Position numbers and translations under genes: made by a program. Below the pieces are notes generated by a model. It ran no database searches. It was not told the origin of the DNA and worked only from the letters and a program-made list of their open reading frames with translations. Positions 45,093 through 56,300 of a stretch of 64,000 nucleotides of DNA are shown piece after piece. The DNA comes from Mesostigma viride. Its lineage: Eukaryota; Streptophyta; Mesostigmatophyceae; Mesostigmatales; Mesostigmataceae. The first letter of the stretch is position 1; every line of letters starts with the position of its first letter. The stretch lies in contig RPFO01000392.1 in assembly GCA_009746045.1 (NCBI GenBank), forward strand, positions 585,452 through 649,451. The letters run 5' to 3'.

Positions 45093-48067
45093 AATGGATA
45101 TTTGTAACTTTCGTGCAATTATTTTCGAATGAGATTAGCATAGTACTCTGTAGCATGTCCATGCGCATGACACGCAAGTACTTACTTACTGCGTCTATCT
45201 AATGCCTAACTAACTAACAATCCAGACCAATGACCATGGTTCTGAGCTCAAGCCTGCCGTTATCTTTTCCATGTTGTCGAGTCGCATTCAGGATGATGAA
45301 CATGAACGCAAACTGATGGAAATGTGTACCCTTGTTCATTGAAATTATGGCCTTGTTACAGATTTTATGTCTAGACCACTTGAAGATGGCTGTTTGCATT
45401 ATCTCTGAGGCAGCCCACTTACCAGCCATCAACGGTATAGCCTGGGCATTTCAGGCAATGGGGCTCGAAAGGAGCTAGTCGGCACGGCAATTCGGAAGAT
45501 ATCACCGATACGCACTGCAACGCCCAGCATCCGTACACCCTGGACTCAGCATTTCTCCTCCCCACTCCGCCCCCCCTGCACCCTAACAGCACCATTCTGG
45601 GAAAAAATACATGCCCCAGTGAAGCTCACCCGAAGCTGCAATGCTACTCGTACGCTCGCTTTTTCATGGCACGAGGCACAGCTGCGCGGCTGCGCCCAAT
45701 CCAGCTGGCCCCATAGACTAACGAGGCCACCCTCATGCAGCACAGTGCGGTGGGCTGACGTATGCTCGTTCTAGCAGATAGGTCATACTCGTTCAGGCTG
45801 ATAGGCTTCATGCTCAAGGGCAAACCGTTGGGGGGGCGGGTTCTCTAATCTTAATCAGGTGTCAAGGGCATGCCCACGTGACCCAGTCACATGCTTCTAA
45901 TCCATTAAGGGTATGCCGACTAGGATCGAAAGATTGACAGTGGCTACATAAACCGGGTGCTTGGCACAACAGCTTGAGCCGCTTGGATACCACGGGCGCG
46001 CCGATGACGACCATGGGCGGCAGGCATGCGCACTGCGATCTGGCACCTAACCGTGCCGCACCACATCCACCGTTGGCGCACTTGTGCCGGGGACTGTATG
46101 TACCCGGTCTACTAAGGGTGGGCACCGGTGCGTGTAGACTCAGCTCCATTAACGCCACTGCGTCAACCTGGTTTCCCCCTTGCTGTCGGTAGGCGTCTGA
46201 CAGCATCCATCAAGCAAGGCCGCGCTGTCTTCTCTCCCTTGCAGAAGGGTAACCACTGCCGTCTGAAGACGCCACTAACTCTAGGCCCGGTCCCAGTGAA
46301 GCTGGATGGATGCGACCACTGCCGGCTCCTTGGGCATCTCGCGCAGTTCCTTGCGCGCGCCAGCAAGCCTCGCCTCAGCCGTTTCTTTGGACTTGATATC
46401 TTGCACCGGTGAAGTGTTTGCGGTTTGTGGCACCCAATGAGGATTGCTAACTATGCCCGAGCAGCATGTTTGTCGTCTCGCGCTGTGGAGAGCGTCCCAT
46501 AATATGCACGGATACTGCGACGGAGGAAGCCCCCAGAGGAAGTGCCTTATTCAAACCTCTTCTTGAACTTCGCGATTTGTTCACCCAGCTGTTCAGCATT
46601 CATCTCCGCTGCTGACAATTCCTTCCCCGTCCAAGCCGGATGCTTGCTCGGGTCCTTGTTGACCTTGTGGATCATTTTCCGGGAGCCGACCACCGACTTA
46701 ACTAACACGCTAGCCCCGTTATGCAGAACAACTCGCAATAAACGCATACGAGGGTGCAGCTGCAATTTCGCCATCGTGGGTCCGATTGAATATGACTCGT
46801 TCTTTATCAACCTCGTCAGGGTACACGACTCCAGAATGCAGGTGAGCATGAAGCGTAACAAGCCCCTAATAGTCAGCGAAAGCTGCACTCACATGCAGCA
46901 ACCATGACGCAGCTGCTGTCCATAACTCGCCTCGTCCACGCTTCGTCAGGCGCACGTGCTCGGCCTACGCTCGCAAGCCCACCTATACATACCTAGATGT
47001 CAATACAGTACCTAGTAACTGTAGTTGTACAGTACAGTACTGTACTGTACAGTAGCCGAAACTCGGGCCTCCAACCCATTAGAAGTCCAGTGGCTTCCGT
47101 GGTCTAGTACTAAGGCTCCGTTTTAGCCACTGACATCTTGATACCCTAGGCTTAGCAGGGATTACCTACTGGCTATATTTGGAATAAACGTACACCTATT
47201 TACCTGGAAACTCGGGCCTCCTCGCTCATCAGTCCTGGGTCCCGTGACTCCCGTCCCCTCCCCAGGACTCCCCAGTCCCCATACTGTACATACAGTCTTG
47301 TTAATTTCTGCCAAGTGGCAACCGGCGGAAACTTTTTTGGTTCTACCCAAGTTCTCCCGCCTGTTCTCCCGGCTCCCCTATGACAGTACAGTACTGTAGC
47401 CTGTCCTACAGCATGTACAGTGGCTGAGTACAGTACTGTAGCTCAGTGCCCTTGAACTTCGGCACTTCTTTGAATTGAAAGCCATGTTGTATACACCCCC
47501 CCCCTTGATGTTTCCCTTGGTGTTTCAAGGGGGGGGTCCGAACAAAAAATGCCGGAATGGGGTCCGACCGACTCAGGCTGCGATCTTGAACCAAAAGTCG
47601 AATCCAGGGTTGACAATCTAAAACATGAAGTAGGCACAAACACAGGGGGCATCCACCCATGCGTTCCCAGGCAAGCGCAGCATTGTAAGAACAGGAAAGC
47701 GAGCAGGGGACGGGAACAGGGGGGACCAGATCCTGCGTACGGGGATGCCAGCACAGACACGTGGACAGGCAATCGCATGTGTGCTCATCACAGGCAAGCA
47801 TGACATTGTGCTAGGCGTACCACTGACCGCCACTCTAAAGCAGGCTTTGGTGCCTACTTTAAGATCTTTTTGCCAAAACCAGCCCTGCGATCTAGAAAAC
47901 AAAAAATGCATCAAAAGAAAACTTACTCGCCCACCTTCCCGGCAAGAAGCATTGCGCAAATAAAGTGGGAGTTTTTACTGGCCGTTCCGTCGGATCCGGA
48001 AGTACCCAGTTCAAACCCGCGCAGGGGCTAGCGCCTAGCGGTCCTAAGTTTTCTGCATGTTTTTTTT
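45093..48067. other. No gene recognised; perfect 26-bp palindrome
   Basis: I find only short open frames without motifs in this 3-kb stretch. A perfect 26-bp palindrome built of GTACAGTACA units and their complement lies at 47026-47051, and further TACAGTACTGTA-type motifs follow at about 47380-47450. Near 47497-47535, C and G homopolymers flank a short inverted repeat (CCCTTGGTGTTTCAAGGG). Confidence 0.5.
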
Positions 48068-48154
48068 TTCGGGGAAATGGGTATATTTTTATTAGCCAAT
48101 TATGGACCAAAGAAGTGAGAGGGGAAATGAGTATCAGCGAATCCTAATTAAAGG
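48068..48154. repeat. 88-bp direct repeat, left copy
   Basis: The stretch starting TTTCGGGGAAATGGG and ending CCTAATTAAAGG recurs at 50110-50197 with about two differences. The pair brackets the SINE copy 2 and two LINE fragments. Confidence 0.75.
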
Positions 48155-48439
48155 TGGGCACACACACGTGTGGAGGTGACAGGTGAAAGGCTAATAGGGC
48201 GCGTTATTAGACCAGGGAAGCCAGTGGACCTGAGTCATGTCACCGTGAGGCATAATGGTGAATACCTGGTTACGGCCCAGTAGATCATGAAAAAGCTGGA
48301 GCGGGCTGGGCTTCAAATGTAGTAGTTGTCGTTATTGGGCCCTGGGTCCCACACCCTGTGTTGTTCCTGAGCCAACAGCCAGTATCGGCGCATAGCCGCA
48401 TTCCATAGGTATATAAAGCGCCATGGTAACCGGCGATGC

Positions 48440-48604
48440 CATGGTAACCGGAGACGTCCGTCCTATTGTCAGCAAAATTTGGTGCGAGAGGTCCCCAGTT
48501 CGATTCAGGTCGGTTTCATTTGCAGATCGCGTTTTCCGCGTTTTCCGCGGCCCGGCACTGAACGCAAAGGTTTTCACCTTTGCGGAGTGTCTGATCAGAA
48601 TAAA
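48440..48604 (+). repeat. tRNA-derived SINE-like repeat, copy 2
   Basis: Homologous to the reverse complement of 44363-44526. The B-box-like GTTCGATTC is at 48498-48506 within GAGGTCCCCAGTTCGATTC. Upstream, ATGGTAACCGG is duplicated (48422-48432 and 48440-48450). An A box is less clear. RNA polymerase III transcription is inferred, not shown. Confidence 0.6.
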
Positions 48605-48613
48605 GCGCCGGAC

Positions 48614-48940
48614 TCAACGCCGGCCGCCGCGGGTATACTCCTCGCGGGCATTAAAGACTGTCTCGTTGCGTATGGTCCAGATCGCGTATAGCATAGTAGT
48701 GCGCAGCCATATCCATTCTGCTTGGGAAGCTGAAAGCTCGGTCCCTGGTGTGCCAGCAATACCGAAAATGATGGTACGCACGCTATTTGGGAGATTGGGT
48801 GGCGATGCCGTCCATGCGGCCCAAATGTTAATTAATGAGCCACTTCCAAACCCCTGGGAGATTAATATTACAGAAAAGGAACCGGTGCTCAATGGTTTAG
48901 TCACTAGGGTGCGTGCACAGGCATGATGCATCATGACCAA
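48614..48940 (-). pseudogene. LINE fragment (region after reverse transcriptase)
   Basis: A minus-strand frame contains WIWLRTTMLYAIWTIRNETVFNA, a pattern (W..LR...L..IW..RN..VF) typical of the C-terminal region that follows the zinc-binding reverse-transcriptase module in plant-type LINEs. Neighbouring frames between 48897 and 49327 may be further decayed parts. The SINE-like copy lies immediately beyond its end. Confidence 0.5.
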
Positions 48941-49383
48941 AACGCTCGTGGAGCGTAGCGCAGACCCCTATCGCCCTATGCATCAGAAGATGTTGTACAT
49001 CAGTGGCCCTGCGGTCCACGAGAGGGTGGTTTACCGCCAGGGTAATCAGCTTGACCCAGGTGTAGCCCGGCCATTGTATTCCCCAGCGGGCTCGGCCCGG
49101 ATGGGGCTGATGGTACGTATGCAACAAGATATCATAACCCCAATCTGCGGTGTACTCAAAGATACCGGCATTGATTTGCTGGTTCTGATGTCCCCCTTGG
49201 TTAAGACCCATCCAAATTCAACCGGGTCCAGATGTAGTAAATCGAGCCGTGTGTTGCCCACGTGTAGCCATGTAATGCTCCCAACCGGGGATAATGGGTC
49301 CGGCCGGATCATGCAAGATCTTGGCACAGACCATGGGACTACGCGTATGCGGTGACACTGGGAAGATGGCGTGTACGCATATA

Positions 49384-50090
49384 ATTAATTAATTAATTAA
49401 TTAATTAGACTCGTGCTCCCGTTGGGGAGTCACGGAGCATTAACCCCGATGGATGGATGGATGGGTGCAAACATTCCGACCGGTCTAATCTATCTACGTC
49501 GGTTGGCTACATACTACATCTATCGAACAGCATTCTAACTACAACATCTATCTAGGCAGCCGCACGCTGCCCTAGGGGGAGCTATCTGGCGTGCCTCCCG
49601 CGGGAGTGCACATATAAGGTGGATAGTTGATACAGACACCCATTGTGGCCAAGAATAGCTTCCAGCAGTTGTAGTTGGAGCCCATGATCATGTGGCAGAA
49701 CCGTCACGACTAAACCTTTGCACGCAGGCGTGACTCCGTCGGCGTATAAGCTAACCCAGTCGCCGGTTATAATAGGCTTGCGTGGGGCAGTCATCAATGC
49801 ATGCCACGCCGCTGGTATCGCACTTATAAGGGTTTGCCACGCTTGCAGGGAGGGCATGTGGGAGACCCAAGTGCTGACCTCGTCGTAGCTGAGTGAGCCG
49901 TCGATACGTCGGTAGCCGGCGCCGTGCCCCAAGTAGAGGTCCAGCACCCTGACAATCGGCGGTGATCATGCGCGCAGAAAGCCATCATACGGGCTGTGTC
50001 CGTGGAGAGTTCCGAGGGGCTTGTTAGTAGCGTCAGACCGTCAGTGATCAAGTCATTAAAAAAGAGTGGCTGCCGTGCCACCTCCTCTCG
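49384..50090 (-). mobile_element. LINE 3' fragment with tail, family 1
   Basis: On the minus strand, coding sequence from about 50081 to the stop at 49582-49584 reads MARQPLFFNDLITDG and, after a frame change near 49945, LQAWQTLISAIPAAWHALM and a hydrophobic end. These phrases recur at the C-terminal side of RT-bearing LINE polyproteins. A 3' UTR of about 175 bp follows, ending in (TTAA)n at 49384-49408. The UTR is shared with 20131-20375. Confidence 0.65.
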
Positions 50091-50109
50091 GGTTTTCTAG
50101 TGCATGATG

Positions 50110-50197
50110 TTTCGGGGAAATGGGTATATTTTTATTAGCCAATTATGGACCAAAGAGGTGAAAGGGGAAATGAGTATCAGCGAATCCTAATTAAAGG
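50110..50197. repeat. 88-bp direct repeat, right copy
   Basis: Near-identical partner of 48068-48154 in the same orientation. The left copy is preceded, and the right copy followed, by TTTCTGCATGTT, which suggests a staggered duplication or recombination event. Confidence 0.75.
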
Positions 50198-52269
50198 TTT
50201 CTGCATGTTCACATCAGCTGCTATCTACAGTGCTGTAAGCGGAACCACAGACAAAACAAAAAATTCAAATTCAGGGTCTCAAGATCTTCAACCTGAGAAT
50301 CTTAAACGTCAAAGGGGGGGTGTACTATAAGTCTGTAACTCTGTAAGTAACTGCAAACCTTTGCCAGAAGTTTGTGGCGACTTCGAAATTGTTTCGACTT
50401 TTGACACGTCGTGTGGGATTATCTGACACGTGACACGCTGTGACTTCTTAAAAACGTAGGCAACAAGTAGGCAACGCAAGTAAATAAACAGATCGCGGGC
50501 ATGTCCAAGGCTCCACGCCGATTTATTCGAGCTGGCGTCGTAGATAAATTGACTGATCTTGTAGCGAAGAAAAGGCGACCTGTGCAGTCAAAGCCGGGCC
50601 CGAATTGGCTGCCTGCGTAAAGGGAACTGAGGTGAAAGAAGTCGTATGGGGCGACAACCTTGTGTTTGATGCCGCTCACCTGCCAATCCATGGTAGGTTT
50701 CAACAGGGCCGATCAATTTTGCTAGGATTGTGAAGGTGGCAATCCATCCTGTGCGTGTTGTCCTGGCAAAATACCGGCCGCATCTGATACTTCGACGGTG
50801 ATTCCACTGCCTGTCTGAAAGCCACGGTTCCCGAGAAAATGCCATTATTCAGCAAAAAGCCAGATGTCAAAGGTACGTTGCCAAGTCAACAATTGAGCTT
50901 CAGTATTTTTCACGTGAATTGAACTACGTGGCGCGGCTATCTGAGGTTTCCTCGCATGGCGATGCCATGAGCATGCCTGGTTTCCCTAAGGAGCGTGCGC
51001 TTCAATGGGCACCCAGTGGGCTTCAATGGACGATTTCTGACGAGAATAGTTTACTTCAGGGTTGCCTTTTCCTTACTTCCGTCTGCGCAAACGGATGCTG
51101 ATTTACTCGCTAGGTCGTGCTAGCGTTTCCGATGCTTTGCCAGCTCACTTCGCATCCCTTGCTTTTTTTATTTCCAGGCCCAACCCCCGGCATACCTACG
51201 TTTCTTCTTCATGACCACAGCTCTTGTTGGCTGGGTTGTTTCCATACAATAGGGACGCGGGTACGCCTACGATGACTAGCTGTGTCCATTAGACCACCAT
51301 TTAGAGTGAGGAAGACGTTTTCCTTTCCCTAGTCATTTTCTACGCTTTGGCTTGCAACCTTCATGACCGGAATCATCACGGGCTCACAGCGTAGTGACTT
51401 GGGCTCTCGCAGCTACGGCGGGTTGGCCATGAGAACGCCGTTGTCATTTTGTGGCCATTCCGTTAGGACTGATTTAAACTGAGTGCAGACTTGAGATTCC
51501 CTCAGGATTTGCCGTGATTGAGCGATGTATTGGTGGAGCCCTCAGCTGCTGACAGCGTTGCGGATGGCAAACCTAGGAATGTGATGGCTTTGGCTAGACA
51601 GGCACCACAGCTCTCGGCCTCTTGTGAGTGGATCTTCCTGCATGAGCCCGTTGCCATTCAGTGGGATGGGTGTTTGGTGGTTGCCGTCACAAGGCACGTC
51701 CGTCACATTTGCATGCGCATGGTGTTACCGCATGGTCACGGTATGCCCTACGGGAAACTGGGCTTTGCAAGGGCGACCCCTGCCCACGCATGCTTTGCCT
51801 ATTTCTTGAAGGAAGCTGATGGCAAAGCCACCCTCGTGCAGCATGGACAGAAAGAGGGTAGCCCCAAACTTGCAACATAGAATGAATCAACGAACTTTTG
51901 CCACTGGGGCGCCGCCCTAGGTTGCCACAACCACACCGGACCAACGCGTCGGGATCGACCAAGCCATTCACATGAGGATGACGTGGTGCACGCCCTGCAA
52001 GAGGTCATGGAAGCTGGTCAGACTCATTGCTGGCCCTGTTCTGCATTGTATTCGCGCTGTGTTCTGTATGACTGGGTGTTGTGGGCATGAGGCTGGTGAT
52101 GGCCAACCCCGTGCAGCCCAAGTTCGGGAGAGCAAGCGAGAGATTTCCCAAGGGGTGAGAGGTATGTCTTTTTGTTGGCGCTGTGGGGTTGATGTTGTTG
52201 AAGTCTGTCCACCCTGTGCCTTGACGGATGGTGATGATGATGACGACGACAGCAGTATGGTTCGCTCCG
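50198..52269. other. No gene recognised
   Basis: Only short frames without domain signals occur. The longest plausible one is 120 codons at 51518-51880, which I cannot assign. The missing first exon(s) and promoter of the VPS2-like gene that begins to be recognisable at 53318 may lie here or up to 53280. Confidence 0.45.
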
Positions 52270-52499
52270 TCTGCATTAGTAGTACGTGACACTATACTGG
52301 TGGAACTGTCCATCCTACGACTGCCCTGAGTCCCCAGTATGTTTTGCTCCATCTGCATTAGTAGTACGTGACACTATACTGGTGGAACTGTCCATCCTAC
52401 GACTGCCCTGAGTCCCCAGTATGTTTTGCTCCATCTGCATTAGTAGTACGTGACACTATACTGGTGGAACTGTCCATCCTACGACTGCCCTTAGTCCTA
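52270..52499. repeat. 82-bp tandem repeat (about 2.8 copies)
   Basis: The unit begins TCTGCATTAGTAGTACGTG and includes CATCCTACGACTGCCC. Units start at 52270, 52352 and 52434 and are nearly identical, so amplification is recent. No coding function is visible. Confidence 0.85.
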
Positions 52500-53275
52500 C
52501 TCCCACTCCCATTCTTCGTCCTCTTTCCCTGATCCACCTTCTTGGAATGCTAGTCTTTTTCCCTTCCGCTGATACGAATTGCGCTTGCGCCTACGATTCC
52601 TGCTAGCCTGGTTGCTAGTATTACTAGCGTTGTTGTTGCAATCAAGATTTAAGGGATACTTGTGTGTTTCCCTTTTCCTGTACTCCTCGTTCCCATTCCT
52701 TCCAAATGGCTCCTGCGTCTGCCATAGCCATGCAGCAAACTTTGCTTTGCCACGACCCCACCTCTGATCATGCATCTTACGTGCGTGAGCACTGCAGTGC
52801 GGCGCCACCGTGCCTCATGCGTGGAGTGCTAACATGACTGGAGCAGTTCATAGCTGCTGACAGGGACGTAAAAAGCTGCAAGGGCCAGGCATGCTTGCAG
52901 GTTGCCGAATGTGAAAGCTATTTAGTTTTGCAAATAGCTGATTTTGTGCCGGGCACGTGACCTTTTTAAACTAGAGGATCGCACCAAATGGCAATGCATC
53001 ATACCAGGCTGCACCACTTGTGCACAGCGCCATTTCTTCATTGTCAGCATCAGGGTGACATGGACACGCTGTACCATCCAAGATTGCGTCAGTGAGTTGG
53101 AACAGGGAACGGTCGTCCAATGACACGTCTTGCCCCGTGCCGGTTGTTCACCTCTGGCTATTGTGAGCGTTCCCCCATGGCGCTTTTCCCTGTCACCGCG
53201 GCTGCCTGCATGCATGGCCCCTAACCAGGCCATTTATTCGCTTTTCCCATGCCATACTCCCCTTGTGGCATGCCC
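52500..53275. other. No gene recognised; possible 5' region of the VPS2-like gene
   Basis: This stretch lies between the 82-bp repeats and the telomere-like motif. I searched it by eye for an N-terminal ESCRT-III exon (a short basic Lys/Phe-rich start) and did not find a convincing one. Confidence 0.4.
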
Positions 53276-53279
53276 CCCC

Positions 53280-53316
53280 CCCTAAACCCTAAACCCTAAA
53301 CCCTAAACCCTAAACA
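53280..53316 (+). repeat. Interstitial telomere-type repeats (CCCTAAA)n at a splice acceptor
   Basis: About five CCCTAAA units (plant-type TTTAGGG on the other strand) follow a run of C and end as CCCTAAACAG. That AG is the acceptor for the first recognisable exon of the VPS2-like gene. Confidence 0.85.
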
Positions 53317-53317
53317 G

Positions 53318-56300
53318 CCCTGGACCGGGAGGTGATGCAGCTGCAGCGGGAGGTGAGGAGCTCGACTTCCACGCCGCGATGAGTGCAGCGGTTTGACAAT
53401 GCCTATTGGTGCCTCCTTCACGCAAACACCGTGTGACTTTGACCTTTTGCTCGTGCAGTTGCTACCCTCCTATGAATGCTGGCTACTCACACAAACTGCT
53501 TGTAGCGATGGTGCATGCACCCAACAGCTTGTACTTTGCATTCATATTGCCGTGGCTGTGATTGAATGGCCTTCCGTGTCAATAGGTGTGGCCGCTGCCG
53601 TGTTTGTATGGTGCCTATTTACAGGCGCATCACACACCATTCTGACACTTACAAGAAGCGATTGTTACACTGAGGCATCGTAATGAAGGCAAGTACGGTC
53701 AATATCTCAATACCAGACTAGTATGTCCAGTAGTATGTCAAGTAGTATGTCTAGTAGTATATCTTAATTCCACGGCATTTCTACGCGTGAAACTAGCCAC
53801 CCCCTCAGGAAGATGCCCTTGTGTCGGCAACGACCAAAGGGATGAAGGTGCCATCCTGACGGCAGCGTCGTGATGCCCTGCTTTGCTATGTGGCAAACCC
53901 GCTATGTGCCTTCGATGTGTGTAACTTGCTGGCTGTGCCCAGGAGGAGAAGCTTATTGCAGAGATCAAGCGTGCGGCGAAGCAGGGCAACCAGGTGGGTG
54001 GTGCCCGCAACATCTGCGCGTGACTAGAACCTTAGTAAACGCATGGGCGTCGTGCACAAGTATGCATGTTGCATTCCTCAAGTCGATGTGAAACCATGTG
54101 TCCACCGTGGTGCCGAGGTGTATCGCCATACTAGTACGTATCATCCTAAGCTCACATCACTGATGGGAGGATTGGAGAGGAAGAAACGAGGCATTGTGCG
54201 CTGGTGGAGGCATCATGCGGCGGTGTGGTGCACCCTGTGCACATCCCAGGACAGGACAATGGTTTGATGGGTGAAACCGGCAGGACGTTTCCGGATGCCC
54301 TGTGTGAAGTGATGTCCTGTGTGAAGTGATGTCCTGTGTGAAGTGATGTCCTGTGTGAAGTGATGTCCTGTGTGAATTGATGTCCTGTGTGAAGTGATGT
54401 CCTGTGTGAAGGATGTCCTGTGTGAAGTGATGTCCTGTGTGAAGTGATGTCCTGTGTGAAGTGATGTCCTGGGTAAAGTGTCAATATGAGGGACTCTCCC
54501 CTTCATTCGCTTGCTCAAATGAGGCTGCTGCCATCAATTATCAAGCCGCAGCAAGCCTTAAACAGTAAACAATGCCTCCTCAACTGTGGCCTACTACGTA
54601 GCGTAGTACATAGTGGCTACTACATAACCTACCTAGCACCTCTGCGCGGTTTCCCATACCCCTCTGCCCCCCCACCAAACCCACCGCGCCGCTTTCCTGC
54701 ACATCCGGATGCCCACCTCTCGCCCATTTACGAGCAGGCGGCGGCCGGTTGTCATGCATTCTCTGCGTATACATGAAGGGAAGGGAATGGGACATGATTG
54801 TGGCCGTGGGGTGGGACTGCCGGATCTCAGAGGGCTACCTTCCCAGGAGCCCAGTGACCCCCATGGCCATTCTGTGTGTCCTTGGCTTTGCGACGTGCCT
54901 CCCATTAATACGTGGCTGCCATGTTACGCATGCCTGCCATGGTCCATGGGGACCATTTGCCTTCCCCTTCCCCCCGCAGGATGCCGCCAAGATTTTGGCC
55001 AAGCAGCTGGTGCGGTTGCGCGCGCAGCAGACCAAGATGCGGAACAGCCAGGCGCAGCTACGGGGCGTGGGCACGCACATCCAGGTGGGGGGGAAGAGAG
55101 GAGAGGTTTGGGCACGCACATTCATGTGGGAGAAAACAGACGAAATGTTTGGGCGCGCATATCCAGGAATGCACAACGCATGAGCATTATGGGGGCATAC
55201 ATTCAGGTCGGAGTGGAAGGGTCCGAGGGCAGGGATCCCTTGCGTCTAAGAATTTCGACATAAAGCCTGTCTTGGAGTCTCCAAGCTGCGAAAGCTTCAT
55301 CCTAGCACTGATTGCACTCATGCTAGCGTTGACGCCATAAGCACGCCACCCTGTGGTGCTCCTGTTCTCGTCGCCTTGCCTCTCATTTCTGTTCGTCCTG
55401 CATGGCCAGGCGATGCAAGCCACCGCGGCAGTCGCCCAGGGCATGAAGACGGCGACATCAGCCATGACCACGATGAACCAGGTGGGCGCCATGTGGCGAC
55501 GTAGGGAACATGCGTGGCAAGGTACCATCCCTTTCCCTTTTGGCCAGCTAATCTCACGCCAGTAACCGAGGCAGGGGTGTATATGTGTATCTGGATGGCC
55601 GCCAGCTTTCACACTTTGTGGAGCGTAGATCGCCACGGCTTCTGCCAGGGTCTACTGGGAGCCATTCCAAGCTCAACCGGAGACGCAAGTGTTTGTTTTC
55701 CTGGCCCAGTCCTTGCTGATCTTGGCTCACAGGCCCTGCTTTTGGAGTGTGCATGGATCCCGCGATTGTGGATGGGCAGCAGTGCTTTTAGTAACGGTCT
55801 GACTTTTTCGTCCGCGCGTCAGACAGCTGACGCGTAAATTTTGGCTCTGCGTCAGTCGACTGAGGCATAAATTTTGTCTGAACGTCAGTCGTCTGACGCG
55901 TAAATTCAGGCAGCACGTCAGTACTTATGGGCACCGAGTCTATGCGTCAGGCAGGGTCAATATATAGTGGGTACCTACTAATGTACTGAAGTCCACTGAA
56001 ATGCTAACTTCGTACTGGATATCTACGAATTCAATTTCACCAGTTCAGGTCTGTTCGTTGATATGCTTCAAGATTCTAGGCCGTTATCATGCCCCATGCC
56101 AGACCCACCGGCCCTTAGCCTGCTTGGCGGCGAGAGTGACGAGAGTTCTAGACGAATGTAAAGTTGTAACCCAGGACGACTGGCAATGGTCGATGTCTCG
56201 ATGATGGCAAAGGTTTTAGGAATATGATTGATGAGCTGATTGATGAAGCGTTGCGAGGTTGCCTGATTTGCAGATTGCTTTGAATCGAATTCCAGGTGTG

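Noticed and set aside
48480-48520. A functional tRNA gene at the GTTCGATTC motif
   Set aside because: The arm structure is incomplete, there is no full-length cloverleaf, and the same unit recurs as a longer repeat at 44363-44526.
48423-48926. A 167-codon plus-strand frame crossing the SINE-like repeat
   Set aside because: It joins a tRNA-derived repeat to the antisense of a LINE fragment, and no single gene would span both.
54152-54518. Thr/Ser/His-rich minus-strand frames over the 17-bp repeat
   Set aside because: Repeat translation within a VPS2 intron.
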